A DNA stretch of 64,000 bases, from assembly GCA_902729315.2 (NCBI GenBank), contig LR746264.1:3202878-3266877 (forward strand), written 5' to 3'. Origin of the DNA: Spirodela intermedia (taxonomy: Eukaryota > Streptophyta > Magnoliopsida > Alismatales > Araceae). The notes under the pieces were generated by a model. That model saw nothing but the letters and a program-made list of their open reading frames with translations, made no database searches and had not been told where the DNA came from. The position numbers were made by a program, and so were the translations under genes. This document shows, in pieces, positions 1-10,457 of the stretch; positions within the stretch are counted from its first letter, which is position 1, and every line of letters begins with the position of its first letter.

Positions 1-110
1 AAGAGTTTCAGGGAAAAAAATAGAAATAAATTAAGCAATCAGCATCAATAAATCCCAGGATACAACTCTGGGATTTTCAGTGCCAAATTTTAAATGTCCT
101 AATAGCATAC

Positions 111-3100
111 CCCATGGTAGTAGCCAACAGATGCACCTTTGAAGAAGAAGTACTCTTCGATCATACGATCAAGTATGTGAGCAAGAGGGAGGAAGGAGAG
201 ATAGACGTCATCTACTGTCATCTAACAACGAATAAAAATGAAATAATTAGGATAAATTTCTGTGTAAGGATATGCTGCGAACGCAATCATAAGCAGAAAA
301 AAACAAAAATGATCTAAAGTTGTTCCTGCTGAGCATCTGAGAGATGGTCTAAAACAAAAAAACCAACTTAGAAAGTTAAAATGATCTTACCTTCTCTTCA
401 AATTGTTCCATGAAAACTTCAACACTTCTCACATACATTGCATGGTTATCGTGGGTCAAAATGACTCCCTTCGGATTTCCACTGGTCCCACTTGTGTACA
501 TGATGGTGCATATATCATGGCATTGAGGTGGAATAGGGTTGGACGGATAATCTTTTCCCTGGTAAAAACAAAAGCATCAGATGCAAGAAGCAAAACAGAG
601 ATAATCATGCGACAATACTACAGGGGTTACCCAATCTGGAAAAAAAAGAATGGCAGGGGAGATCAATAGGGCATGGATCCATTGTAAATGCAGACAAAAA
701 CTTCTACAATAAGAATTGAGAGCAAGATCCGGAACAATTAAGCAAATCAACTGTGCAATATGGCTGCGAGAATTTTTTGCTCTCTCTGCAAATAACAGGG
801 TAGAAAATCAAGTGCAATATGATGAAGAGAATCCACAGCAACAACTAGCATGTCTTCTTCATGTATTAAAGGATGCCTTCAGTTCAAAATGATCTGGCAC
901 AAAAAGGTCAAACTCAGTTAACCATTCTATTCAAACTGATAATAAGCAACATAATGACATGTTACAACCAGGAAACTTCCCGAACAGGTTCTTCGCATGT
1001 TTGCACAAAGCGACTATCCTAAATATTGGTAGCAGGTAGCTAAGCATAAAAAAACATGACAATGAAAATCCTCAGTGGATATCATGAAGCTCAGTGCTAA
1101 GAAAATGGTGGGGAGATAGCCCTATTGGAGAGAATCATGGGAGACGAACCAACAGTATAAACTCGTTCCAGGAGTATGGTTTCACTCCAAGATTGGTTGC
1201 ATCATTCCTGAGTTCGTCTGTTAAGCTAGTAAAGCAAATAATCGCTGCAATAACAAAAGAAGGGAGAACTGTTAGCAGAGGTTTTAATACCACGTTACAG
1301 GTTGCTCTAGCCACTCATATAGGCTTGTTAATGCTTACATTTAAGTCGTTTAGCAGACTGGTTGCTCAAAATCTGCAAAAATTCAAAAGCAAGATCGTCT
1401 GTTAGAAAAACAAAATGTCTATCCTAGGACATTTAAGATTAAGTTGCTTCTAAAAAGTGTGGAAAAATGCTGCTCGTTAACCGGGAGGGTTCTTACTCCT
1501 TTCACTTTCGTATCTTGGACAAAGACAAAATCGATTTCGGCGTGATCTATCACATAGTCGACTGCTGCTGCCCCTGTCACCAGAAAGAAGCAGACACATT
1601 TTAGCCAGCATCATCTTATAAACACACACCTGATATCTGCATAATTCATAGGACTTCCAACTGCAACTTCATAGACATATTAGAATGCAAAGCATGTCAA
1701 TCCCTGCTTCTAGTACCCGTAAGAGCTGAAGTGGAAAAAGGGCTAGAGTCAAATAATTACCGAGCGTGTCATATAAAGGAACACAGATCAAGTTGTAGCC
1801 ATTGCAAGCCTGCACAGAGCCCACTCTATTACTGGGAGTTCATACACCAAAAGACTTGTAGCAAATACTTTCTGAGTCCAGAAGTTCAGGACCACATTTG
1901 GCCAAAAATAGAAAATGGAATATGACGTAAAAATAAATCCTACCTGCATGGCAATTATCCACTGGGGGCAGTTTATTCCATAGATTCCAACCCGAGAGCC
2001 CTGTTTAAATTAAGCAGTTCAGGAAAGTGTGTATGAAGAGAAGAATCTATTGGAAATGGAAAACGACCCCTGTCACGGAGGACAGAGAGGAGAACGACGG
2101 AAACTACCTCAATTCCATTCAACCAATTCACCCCTTAATATAGGGAGAAATCCTAGACACTTTTTCAAGAACACCCTCAACTAAGTGCACTATTTCCCTA
2201 CAACCTAGAACTTCCGACACTCCCCCTCAAGATGAACTTTTGAAAGGTTCATCTTGACTAAGTTGGTGATGACGAAAATCTTGCCCTCTGAGCATCCACT
2301 TGTTGGTGATGACGAAGATCCGTTATGGCAGCAACTCTCCCTTTGATGGTAGTCAAAGATGACCGCCGCTGAGGTTGTGGATTCGCTGACACCTTTGGCT
2401 CCTCTGACGCTTGTCCTGCCCCAAGGACAGCTCACCATATATATGATAGCACCAAACACCTGTGACTTGATCATGATGCTCACTATGTCCCAGGGACCCA
2501 GAGCCTGCCTCGGAGTCACGAGGTGGTTGACAGGGTGGCACCAAGCACGCGGAGAGTATCCCTCTGCTCAGAGACGTACATAGTGCCAAGCGCTGGTGCA
2601 AAGACTCTCAGCTATGACGATTGATGCGATAATGGGGTTCAGCTCTCAGGAGAGGCGGGGGCCAGCATCCCTCCCACCGATCGAGTGAGATCGAGACAAA
2701 TGAACTCGCAGACGGACTGGATGGTGAAGACCATTCCGACGAAGGCAGAGGTGAGCAGACAGCACCAGACAACATGAACTGTAGCAACGTGGAATGTGGA
2801 GGACTTTGGTCACCAGACTAGGGAAGACATAGGACTGATGTAGAACAGAGGGGGACGGACTGAGGAGGACGGAGTACGACACTGGACTAAGACAAGCGTG
2901 GATAAGAGAGGCTGATTTTACCTCTCTCAAAAAAACTGATGAAGATGGAAACAACGGTGATGGACCTAGATATTTCAGCCTCTAGACAGAAGGCTTGATG
3001 CAGACCGAAATGACGCCGATGAATTCGAAGATGTCGTTGACGAACCTGCGGCTGATGAACTAAGACAGACTGTCAAATGACAGATGAAGATCACTCTCGA

Positions 3101-4002
3101 AGACACGAGACAGAGAAAGATCAGTGTTCTCTCGTCGTAGAACTGCCTCGCCGGCAGAAGACCTCGCGGGGAGAAGAGACGACGCTGGAGTGCTGGTAAC
3201 TGGCGACTCCAGCAAGAAGAAAAACTCGTCGTCCCTACACTAGAGGACTGACGGAAGCAGGACATCCTACACACTTTCCCAAAAACAACTTCAACTAATT
3301 ACACTATTTCCCTACAACCTTGACCTTCGAACATAATCCATACATACATACGTCTCATAAGAATTGGTGTAAACTATAATGATATAACTTAGATGAGACG
3401 TACCGGCTCAGCTCCCAAATGCCGCAGAGCGGAGCCGATGTGCAGTACTTCCTTAAAAACCTCACCATAAGTTTTCCACAAATAAGCTCCCAACTGCGCC
3501 ATCGAAGAACATCGTGGAATGAAACTTGATTAGAGTGGATTTACTAAGCAAAGCTACTTCTGCCTTCTAAGTCCGAGAGAATGATACCTTCCCGTTCGTC
3601 AACTCACGCCATCCAAGCATTCTGTTCCCTGAATACTTGTCGGCAGCCACGCTACAGATAATCGCATACACCACAGATTAGTTTGCCGCATAGAACTGAA
3701 TAAACATCGACGAATCACTCACTGGAAGGGAGGGAGGCGAACGGGACAAGATATCCACTAATAAACTACACAATCATTGAGATTCTCGGCCGTTCTATCG
3801 TTTTTCTTTCACTTCACGAGATCGCAGTTACTGGGAAGACCCACCTGAATAGCTCCCATGATGTACTCATCCCGGGCTTGGGCGGAGGGAAGCCGTCCTT
3901 GGCCAGGATACAGCGGTAGACTGGACCGACTGAAAGCTCCCCATCTTTCCCGGGCTTTCCGCCTTCCACCTCCACTGCAACAGGCTTGATCAGCTGCTGC
4001 AT
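111..4002 (-). CDS. LACS1: Long-chain acyl-CoA synthetase, LACS1-like (5' half, runs off the left edge)
   Basis: ATP-dependent activation of long-chain and very-long-chain fatty acids to acyl-CoA. LACS1 relatives work at the ER in cutin and wax synthesis. Ten exons are visible: 4002-3845, 3651-3588, 3493-3404, 2000-1944, 1809-1761, 1573-1497, 1372-1339, 1244-1150, 558-391 and 221-111. They join in frame to 301 residues, against about 660 for the family, so the C-terminal half lies outside the window. The AMP-binding P-loop [11 protein letters not shown] is in the ninth exon. Other family landmarks are [10 protein letters not shown] near the N-terminus, [25 protein letters not shown] and [17 protein letters not shown]. 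The start is the ATG at 4002; upstream in-frame sequence has no better ATG. The eighth intron uses a weak GTTCGT donor. Intron 3 carries an LTR element. LACS1 rather than LACS2 or LACS4 is judged by resemblance from memory. Confidence 0.92.
2045..3333 (-). mobile_element. Small degenerate LTR retroelement in LACS intron 3
   Basis: Two related blocks lie at about 2160-2219 and 3265-3333. Each reads, on the minus strand, TGT.GGAAG or TGTTCGAAG, then a shared GTTGTAGGGAAATAGTG and TTAGTTGA. At the lower copy a purine-rich tract CTTGAGGGGGAG (2231-2220) sits directly upstream of TGTCGGAAG, which is the normal polypurine tract/3' LTR junction. The upper copy looks like a 5' LTR shortened to about 70 bases. 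The internal 1 kb shows no gag or pol reading frame, so this looks like a non-autonomous or internally deleted copia-type element. It lies in the same sense as the host gene. The outer end of the 3' LTR, near 2045, is approximate. Confidence 0.6.
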
Positions 4003-5971
4003 GTTGCCTCTTGGAGAATCCAAACTACGGGCTTGAAGAGCTGCGAAGAAGTGAAGAGAAAGTTGAAGTTGAGAGGAGACGGGCCCCGATGCTCAGAAGC
4101 TGAGATTAGCCAGGGCACGTCGATGAACATACACCGGGGAGAAGCTGCAATTTTATAACGATAAAAGGACAAAATTACACTCAGCACAATAAATAGGGGG
4201 TGAACTGAGAAGTCAGTACGCCAACCCCCCACCACCCCCATCCCTGAACAAAATTAATGCAGAATAGGAAATGGTAATAAATGGATATGCCGACGGGCAG
4301 CATCACAGAGAGAGAAAGAGAGAGAGAGAATGGGAGTATAGCTCGAATGAGAAAGATAGGGAGCCCTCTAGCTTCAGCCTACGTAAGAAATCTCAGCAAT
4401 TCCAAGATACAGGGCCATGCATCAAGCAAAGAGTAAGACTGGAAAACTGTTGAGGCATTAGCCTCAGCTAAATACCCCGGCGGCCTCTACAATAGGAAGA
4501 CAGATGGAGAAGAGAGAAGGCAGGAAGTCAAGAAAGAAGAAGACCACGGAGATCCGCCATCTGGAAGATGGGGACCCATGCGAGAACTCTTGGGAGAGTT
4601 CTCTGTTCCCTACACCTTCGGTGTTATCTTTCCCTTCCCTTAAGTTCCTCTTACTGTAATCGGCGTTCCTTGAATCGGTAGAATTACACTACACTGTTCT
4701 CTCCTTTCTCCCCTGTGCCCGTCCTTGGCTCAAGGTCCGTCCAACCCAAATTGAGGCACCCATCAAAAACCCCCAGCTAAAAGCAGTGTTGGTCATCGTC
4801 ACGATCCCCTCCATCCCGTCGAACACCGACTGGTAAACAGAGAAGAGAAGAGCGCACAGATTGTCGCCGACTTACTCTCCAGCGCGGGGGAGAAGGACGC
4901 CGAACAGTTGACACCCGTCGGGGAGTGTTGGGGCGTGGGCTCGGCACTCCGGGGACACCCCGAGTACCCCTTCCAGCAGCGAATTTATACCCCGTGACAC
5001 TCCAGAAATCCTTCCGGGCCTCATTAAATTCCCCCTCCTCCTCTTCCCCGGTGCCGTCCGGTCCTCGGCAACGTATCGCTACCCGCCCCCATCTAACACC
5101 GCCTCCACCGGTCGCCATTAACCCCTCCCCCTTCCACCAGAGAGTTACAGCAGCACCAAAGTGAGACAAGCAAGAGAGAGAGAGATAGAGAGATAGAGAT
5201 AGAGATAGAGAGCTGGAGATAGCTAGAGATAGATAGAGAAGTCACGAGGCAGAAGGAGGAATCATGGTGGTTAGGGTTTGGCACCAAACACCGTCGCCGG
5301 TGGGTAGCCGGAAGATCACCGGCGACGACCGACGACGACGGAGCTTCTCTCTCCTTTGGCAGTAAATGCCTTTAATTAATAAACACGCGTGACCTTGAAA
5401 CTGCTTATCTCCCCCCTTCTTTCCACCCCTCCATCTTGTCGGACCTCAGTTGGTCGTTGATCCTCTTCAATGCCACCAGCTCTCAGCGACCACCCCCCGC
5501 GGGCCTCTGCAAGTAAGTATGGCCCGATTATGTTAATAATGGGCCCATCCTTATCTGTCAGGGGCGTCAGGCCCACTCTCTTTCTCGGTAAATTTAATTG
5601 ACCGGCTATTTTAACAGCGGGCTTTTCCGACTAAGTCTGGCCCGATCAAAATCCCCACCAGCGGGCTTTTCCGACGACGCTTCAAAATCCCCAGCCATCC
5701 AACGACGCTTCAAAAGTCCCCACCAGCGACGTTTTTCCGAGTAAGTCTGGCCCGATCTTGTTAAGAATAGGCCCGGGCCCCTTCTTTTATCAGCGAATTG
5801 ACCAGCCATTTTCTTAATAAGTTGGGCCCACCGGCTTAAATCCCCCTCCCTTGAGGGTACGACTAAACTCTTATTAATTAATGTAACTCGCCAGACTGTC
5901 AATTCATTACCTTGGTCAAGGGTATTTTAATATGATATTAATTTATTCTAAAAAGTATATTTAGTACATTT

Positions 5972-6007
<36 letters not shown>

Positions 6008-6112
6008 GAGGATGAAACTGTACTGTCTGTGGTACTGCACTATTTATAGTAGTGGCGCCTGCTTCCGAGCCAGCCTATACAAGCCCGAAATATGGCCGGC
6101 CGTGGGCCGAAT
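4003..6112. other. Intergenic region upstream of LACS (promoter and 5' UTR of the minus-strand gene, repeats)
   Basis: No convincing gene is present. The stretch holds the LACS 5' leader and promoter, which cannot be delimited by eye. There are GA/GATA-rich runs at about 4306-4330 and 5172-5240. At about 5510-5800 short motifs recur: GCGGGCTTTTCCGA, TCTGGCCCGAT and GACGCTTCAAAA each appear twice. The piece at about 4560-4770 has the pyrimidine-rich look of an old LTR end, but no partner was found. Long open frames here, such as the minus frame at 4777-5169, have low-complexity products and no recognisable domain. Confidence 0.5.
5973..6004. repeat. (TA)n microsatellite
   Basis: Uninterrupted AT dinucleotide run of about 32 bases just before the first copy of the segmental duplication. 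Confidence 0.95.
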
Positions 6113-8112
6113 AAGCCCGGAGCCTGCCTGGGTTTGGCCCGGTTCTTCCAAAGGTTAATGGCCCATTTACATTATTATACTATATAGATGTGAGTCTGTT
6201 TTTTACAGATTTATTGAGTTTTAATTTTTATTGCAATAACCGACGACCGGAATTAAAAAAAGTAAATAATTTTTTAAATTACCCCAGAAGGTTGGTTCCG
6301 TACATGGAAGGGCGTGAGTAGGAGAGGCTTCAATGGAGCTGCCAGCGCCGATGCGGAAGCGGACGTCGATGACAATTAAATCGAGTCTAGTGGACCTAAG
6401 ACCCGGGCCCAGTTCCGAGTTTCAAACTTCGCTGTGCAGTTACCTCCCTCTCTCTCTCTCTATCTCTCTCTCTCCCGCTGTGGTTGAGAACGTATCACTA
6501 TCCCCGGCTAGTACCTGTCGTCTGATTCCGTAAATGGTCCTTGGAACCCACCACTTGGGGCAGCGGTTTGGCCAGTTTAGGAACTTTCCTAGACTGGATC
6601 CGAGATTTGGCCAAGGGTGCTAATGAGCCTGGGGACAGCGGCATATATTTATTGGGCTTGAGGCCCAGCTAAACGTGTATGACCAGGCCCAGATGTTAAT
6701 TACAACAGGAAATGGTGATTATATGTAAAAATCTCACGAGGAATTCTCTTTTAAATCGATGTGAGGGTCAAAAGGCAATAATAGTGTAAAATATGATACT
6801 AAAACATATTCAAGCAATGGTCTTATTAATTAAAATGCCATAAAATAGTTCAATGATATTCAATATGATATGGGAAAATATTTATATAAGTATCTTAAAA
6901 ATGAAAATAACAACAATAATTGCGTCAATGGGGTTTAAGGCCAATTATTACTGGAATTTTGTGATTATATGTAAAAATTCCAAGAGTAAATCACTTTTAA
7001 GTTGATGTGAGGGTAAGAAGACAATAATAGTGAAAAATGTGATATCCAATATGATTTGGAAAAATGTTGTTATATTTTTTTAAGAGGAGAATAACAATAA
7101 TAGCTACATAAATGGGGTTTAAAATCAATTATTACAGGAAATGGTGATTATATGTCAAAAGACAATAATAGTGTAAAATATGATATTAAAATGTATTAAA
7201 AAGGGATCTTATTAATTAAAATGTCATAAAATAGTTCAATGATATTCAATATGATTCAGGGAAATATTTATAGAATTATTTTAAAATGGAGAATAACAGC
7301 AATTACTTCGTCAATGAGGTTTAAAGCCAATTAATATAAGAAATGGTGATTGTATGTAAAAACTCTCATGATGAATTCTCTTTTAAATCAATGTGAGCAT
7401 AAGAGAACAATAATAGTACAAAATTCCATATGTAAGAACGTATTCCAAAACTGGTATTATTAACTAAAATGTTATAAAATAGGTAAATGATCAACTAAAT
7501 GGTGATATCCAATATGATTTGGAAAAATATTGGTATAATTTTTTAAAGAGGAGAATAACACCAATAACTAGGTAAATAGGGTTTAAAACCAATTGTTACA
7601 AGAAATTGTGACTATATATAAAAAATCTCATGAGGAATTTTAAAAAATTATTATTAAATAAAATTTAATAAATTAGTTAAATTATTGAATATGTCGAGAG
7701 CATAAATATAAAAAATACTGAAAATGGGTTATTAAATTAAAAAAAATAATTAATATTTTTTTGAAAATATTGCACAAGGGATGGTTATTATTAATTCTTA
7801 GTGGGTGTCAAAAAAGATAATAAATCATGTAAATGATGAGTCATATTTTTTTACATAGATAATACTAATTTAAAAGGAATAAAATATTAAATTGGATTAT
7901 TAAGGATAAGCATAATAATATAGTAAAGAGGTAAGTTTTCTATTTTTTTAAAGTAAAACTACCCCTTGGGTTGTGGGCTCCTCTTGGGGATGGACATGGA
8001 CAAAATAGTATAAAAAGAAAGTGTGATGAATTGGAACTTTTGAAATAAATAAGGATGTATATATAATTTGATGCTTTCTTCTTGGTGCACTCTTTAACCT
8101 TGGGGATGAACA
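6113..8112. repeat. Segmental duplication copy A (duplicated upstream region of STR6)
   Basis: Collinear with 9064-10375. Shared landmarks in order are AAGCCCGGAGCC.GCCTGGG (6113 and 9064), GTGAGTCTGTTTTTTACAGA, CCGGGC followed by a CT tract (6445 and 9357), GGTGATTATATGTAAAAA repeats, and GGTAAGTT.. then GTGGGCTCCTC.TGGG (about 7930 and 10207). The landmarks end with TATATAATTT.A.GCTTTCTTCT (about 8056 and 10333). The copy stops near 8112, where the sequence switches abruptly to LACS intron sequence. It probably contains a decoy copy of the STR6 promoter. Confidence 0.88.
6690..7650. repeat. AT-rich tandem repeat array, about five units of 185-260 bp
   Basis: The phrase GGTGATTATATGTAAAAA or a close variant recurs at about 6714, 6959, 7143, 7344 and 7606. 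Each is followed by TCTC.TGAGGAATTCTCTTTTAAAT, GAACAATAATAGT and TAAAATG..ATAAAATAG in similar order. Each unit ends near GGGGTTTAAAGCCAATTATTACA. Unit lengths vary through small indels. There is no coding potential. Confidence 0.85.
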
Positions 8113-8884
8113 TGGGCATGGATCCATTGTAAATGCAGACAAGAACTTCTACAATAAGAATTGAGAGCAAGATCCGGAACAATTAAGCAAATCATCAACA
8201 ATGCACATAGAATCTTTTTTCTTCTCTCTAAACCCTCAAGATTGAGACAAATCAATGTAACATATTTTGCCATGTTATAAGACTATCATAAACGCCGTTA
8301 AATCCTTTATGAATTCATACTTCATGGTTAACCTCCGTTTGACTCTACACTGATGTCATTGTCCTTGTTACTTTACTGCAATCGTGCTATCGATTGCCTG
8401 CTTCAGAACATCACACTTATCCCTAACAAACAGCAGGCCATTTGAATGTATTTACAAGGAACAAAAGCAAGAAGCCATCCACGTGAATAAGCCCATGAAG
8501 CTGTTTAATAACAACTAGAATCTTCATCTCCACACAGTGCCAAATGGGTGAAAGGATTTTTTTCTCTCTCTAGAAATAATACGGTAGAAAATCATGTGCA
8601 ATGGGATGAAGAGAATCCACAGCAACAATTAACGTGTCTTCTTCATGCAGTAAAATGATGCCTTCAGTTCAGAATGATCTAGCACAAAAGTTCAAGCTCA
8701 CTAACGAGGATTTTTCCCAAACAGGTTCTTCATATATTTGCACCGAAGCGACTGTCAGAAAGCATGACAATGAAAATCCTCAGAGGATATCATGAAGCTC
8801 GGTGCTACGAAAATGGTGGGGGTGAACGCCCTGATGGAGAGAATTATGGGAGACGAACCAACTGTATAAACTCGTTCCAGGAGT

Positions 8885-9030
8885 ATGGTTTCACTCCCAA
8901 GATTGAAGGGAGAACTGTGAGCAGCTTTCCCAATAGCCTTAGCAGAGGCTTGAATACCACGTTACCGGTTGCTCTAGCCGCTCATATAGGCTTGTTGATG
9001 CTTACATTTAAGTCGTTTAGCAAAAATTCA
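8885..9030 (-). pseudogene. Broken copy of LACS exons 7 and 8
   Basis: Reverse-strand remnant of LACS exons 8 (1244-1150) and 7 (1372-1339) within duplication copy B. Relative to the intact gene, about 67 bases are lost at CAAGATT/GAAGGGAG, which removes the exon 8 acceptor and half the exon. A one-base insertion (CACTCCC for CACTCC) shifts the frame. About 21 bases are missing around the exon 7 acceptor. There are no flanking exons 6 or 9, so it cannot make an acyl-CoA synthetase. Confidence 0.85.
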
Positions 9031-9639
9031 AAAAGAAAGATCGTATGTCAGAGAAAAAAAAAAAGCCCGGAGCCCGCCTGGGTTTGGCCCGACTCTTCCC
9101 AAGGTGAATGGCGCATTTACATTATTATACTAATATAAATGTGAGTCTGTTTTTTACAGATTTATTGAGTTCTAATTTTTATTGTAATAACCGAAGACCG
9201 GATTTTTTTTAAAAAGTAAATAATTTTTGAAATTTCCCCAAAAGGATGGTTCCTTCCTTACGCGGAAGGGCTTGAATGGGAAGGGCTTCAGCGCCGACAC
9301 GGAGCGGACGTCGACGATAACTAAATCGAGTTTAGTGGGCCTGAGGCCCGGGCACAGCTCTCTCTCTCTCTCTCCCCCCCCTATCTCTCTCTTTCTCGCT
9401 GTCACAATTAAATCGCTGTTGTTAAGACCATACACGTAAACAGAAGGTGGGCCCCGCGACAGTACTTGCAACCCACCACCTGGGGCAGCGAAATGTGGGC
9501 CCACAAGAACAGGAACTTTCCAAGATTGAATTCGAGAGTTGGCCAAGGACGTTAATGGGCCTATAGACAGCCCATCAACAACTTAGTCCGGTTTATATTA
9601 TTTGGGCTTAAGGCTCAAGATAAACCAGGTATGACCAGG

Positions 9640-10010
9640 CCCAGTTCCCAATTATTATAGGCAATGGTGATTATATGTAAAAATCTCACGATATGAGGAT
9701 AAAAAGATAATAATAGTGAAAATACGATATTAAAACGTATTAAAATGGTATTATTAATTAAAATGTTATAATATAGTTCAATGATATTCAATAAGATTTG
9801 GAAAAATATTGGTATAATCTTATTAATAGGAGAATAACTATGCCAATGGGGGGTTTAAAATTAATTTTTACAAGAAATGGTGATTATATGTAAAATCTCA
9901 TGAGGAACTCTCTTTTAAATACATGTGAGGGTAAAAGAAGAATAATAGTGTAAAATATGATATCGAAACGTATTAAAAAATGGTATTTTTAATTTAAATG
10001 CCATAAAATA
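9640..10010. repeat. Short version of the AT-rich tandem array (two units)
   Basis: The same unit as at 6690-7650, with its GGTGATTATATGTAAAA marker at about 9666 and 9878. It lies at the equivalent place in duplication copy B but has two units instead of about five. The array therefore contracted here or expanded in copy A. Confidence 0.8.
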
Positions 10011-10282
10011 TTTAAATAATGACAAAAATATTGAAAATGGGTTATCGGAACAGTATTTTAAAATTAATTAATTTCTAAAAATATTGCATCAGGAATTATT
10101 ATTATTAATTCTTCATGGGTGTCAAAGAGATAATAAATCGTGTGATAATTTTAAATAATAATAATTTAATTGGATCATTATGGATGAGCATAATAATTAG
10201 TAAAGAGGTAAGTTCGGTATTTTAAAAAAATAAAACTACTTCCTGGTTTGTGGGCTCCTCCTGGGATGGGCATAGACAAAAG

Positions 10283-10345
10283 AGTATATAAGAAAGCGTG
10301 TTGAATTGCAACATGTCAAAAAAGTAAGGATGGATATATAATTTC
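10283..10345 (+). promoter_or_regulatory. Probable STR6 core promoter (TATA-like boxes)
   Basis: Two TATA-like strings, GTATATAAG at about 10284 and ATATATAAT at about 10334, lie 120-175 bases before the STR6 ATG, in a normal position for a plant TATA box. Equivalent strings occur in duplication copy A (near 8008 and 8056). No transcript evidence is available. Confidence 0.35.
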
Positions 10346-10457
10346 ACGCTTTCTTCTACGTTGACTCTCCGACCTCGCGCTCCGAACCTTCTTAATCTGT
10401 TATTCGACCGTTGCTGGTTCAGGGTCTAGGGTTCTAAGAGCGGTTTTCCCTTCTTCC

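Larger units (their letters stand above)
8113..10375. repeat. Segmental duplication copy B (LACS fragment joined to STR6 upstream region)
   Basis: The left part, about 8113-9050, matches LACS intron 8 to intron 6 (668-1410). It starts with GGGCATGGATCCATTGTAAA, present at both places, and runs through AAAATCCTCAG.GGATATCATG and GAGACGAACCAAC. The right part, about 9064-10375, matches 6113-8112. The roughly 4.7 kb that separate these parts in the original (about 1410-6113) are missing here. The simplest reading is a tandem duplication of about 7.4 kb followed by an internal deletion in the second copy. About 330 bases at 8200-8540 have no counterpart in the first copy. Confidence 0.85.

Noticed and set aside
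4777-5169. Minus-strand open frame of 130 codons upstream of LACS
   Set aside because: The product is Gly/Arg/Pro-rich low complexity in GC-rich DNA, with an overlapping plus-strand frame. No domain or splice support.
9227-9439. Frames in the CT-tract region of duplication copy B
   Set aside because: Low-complexity CT repeat inside duplicated non-coding sequence; no match to any family.
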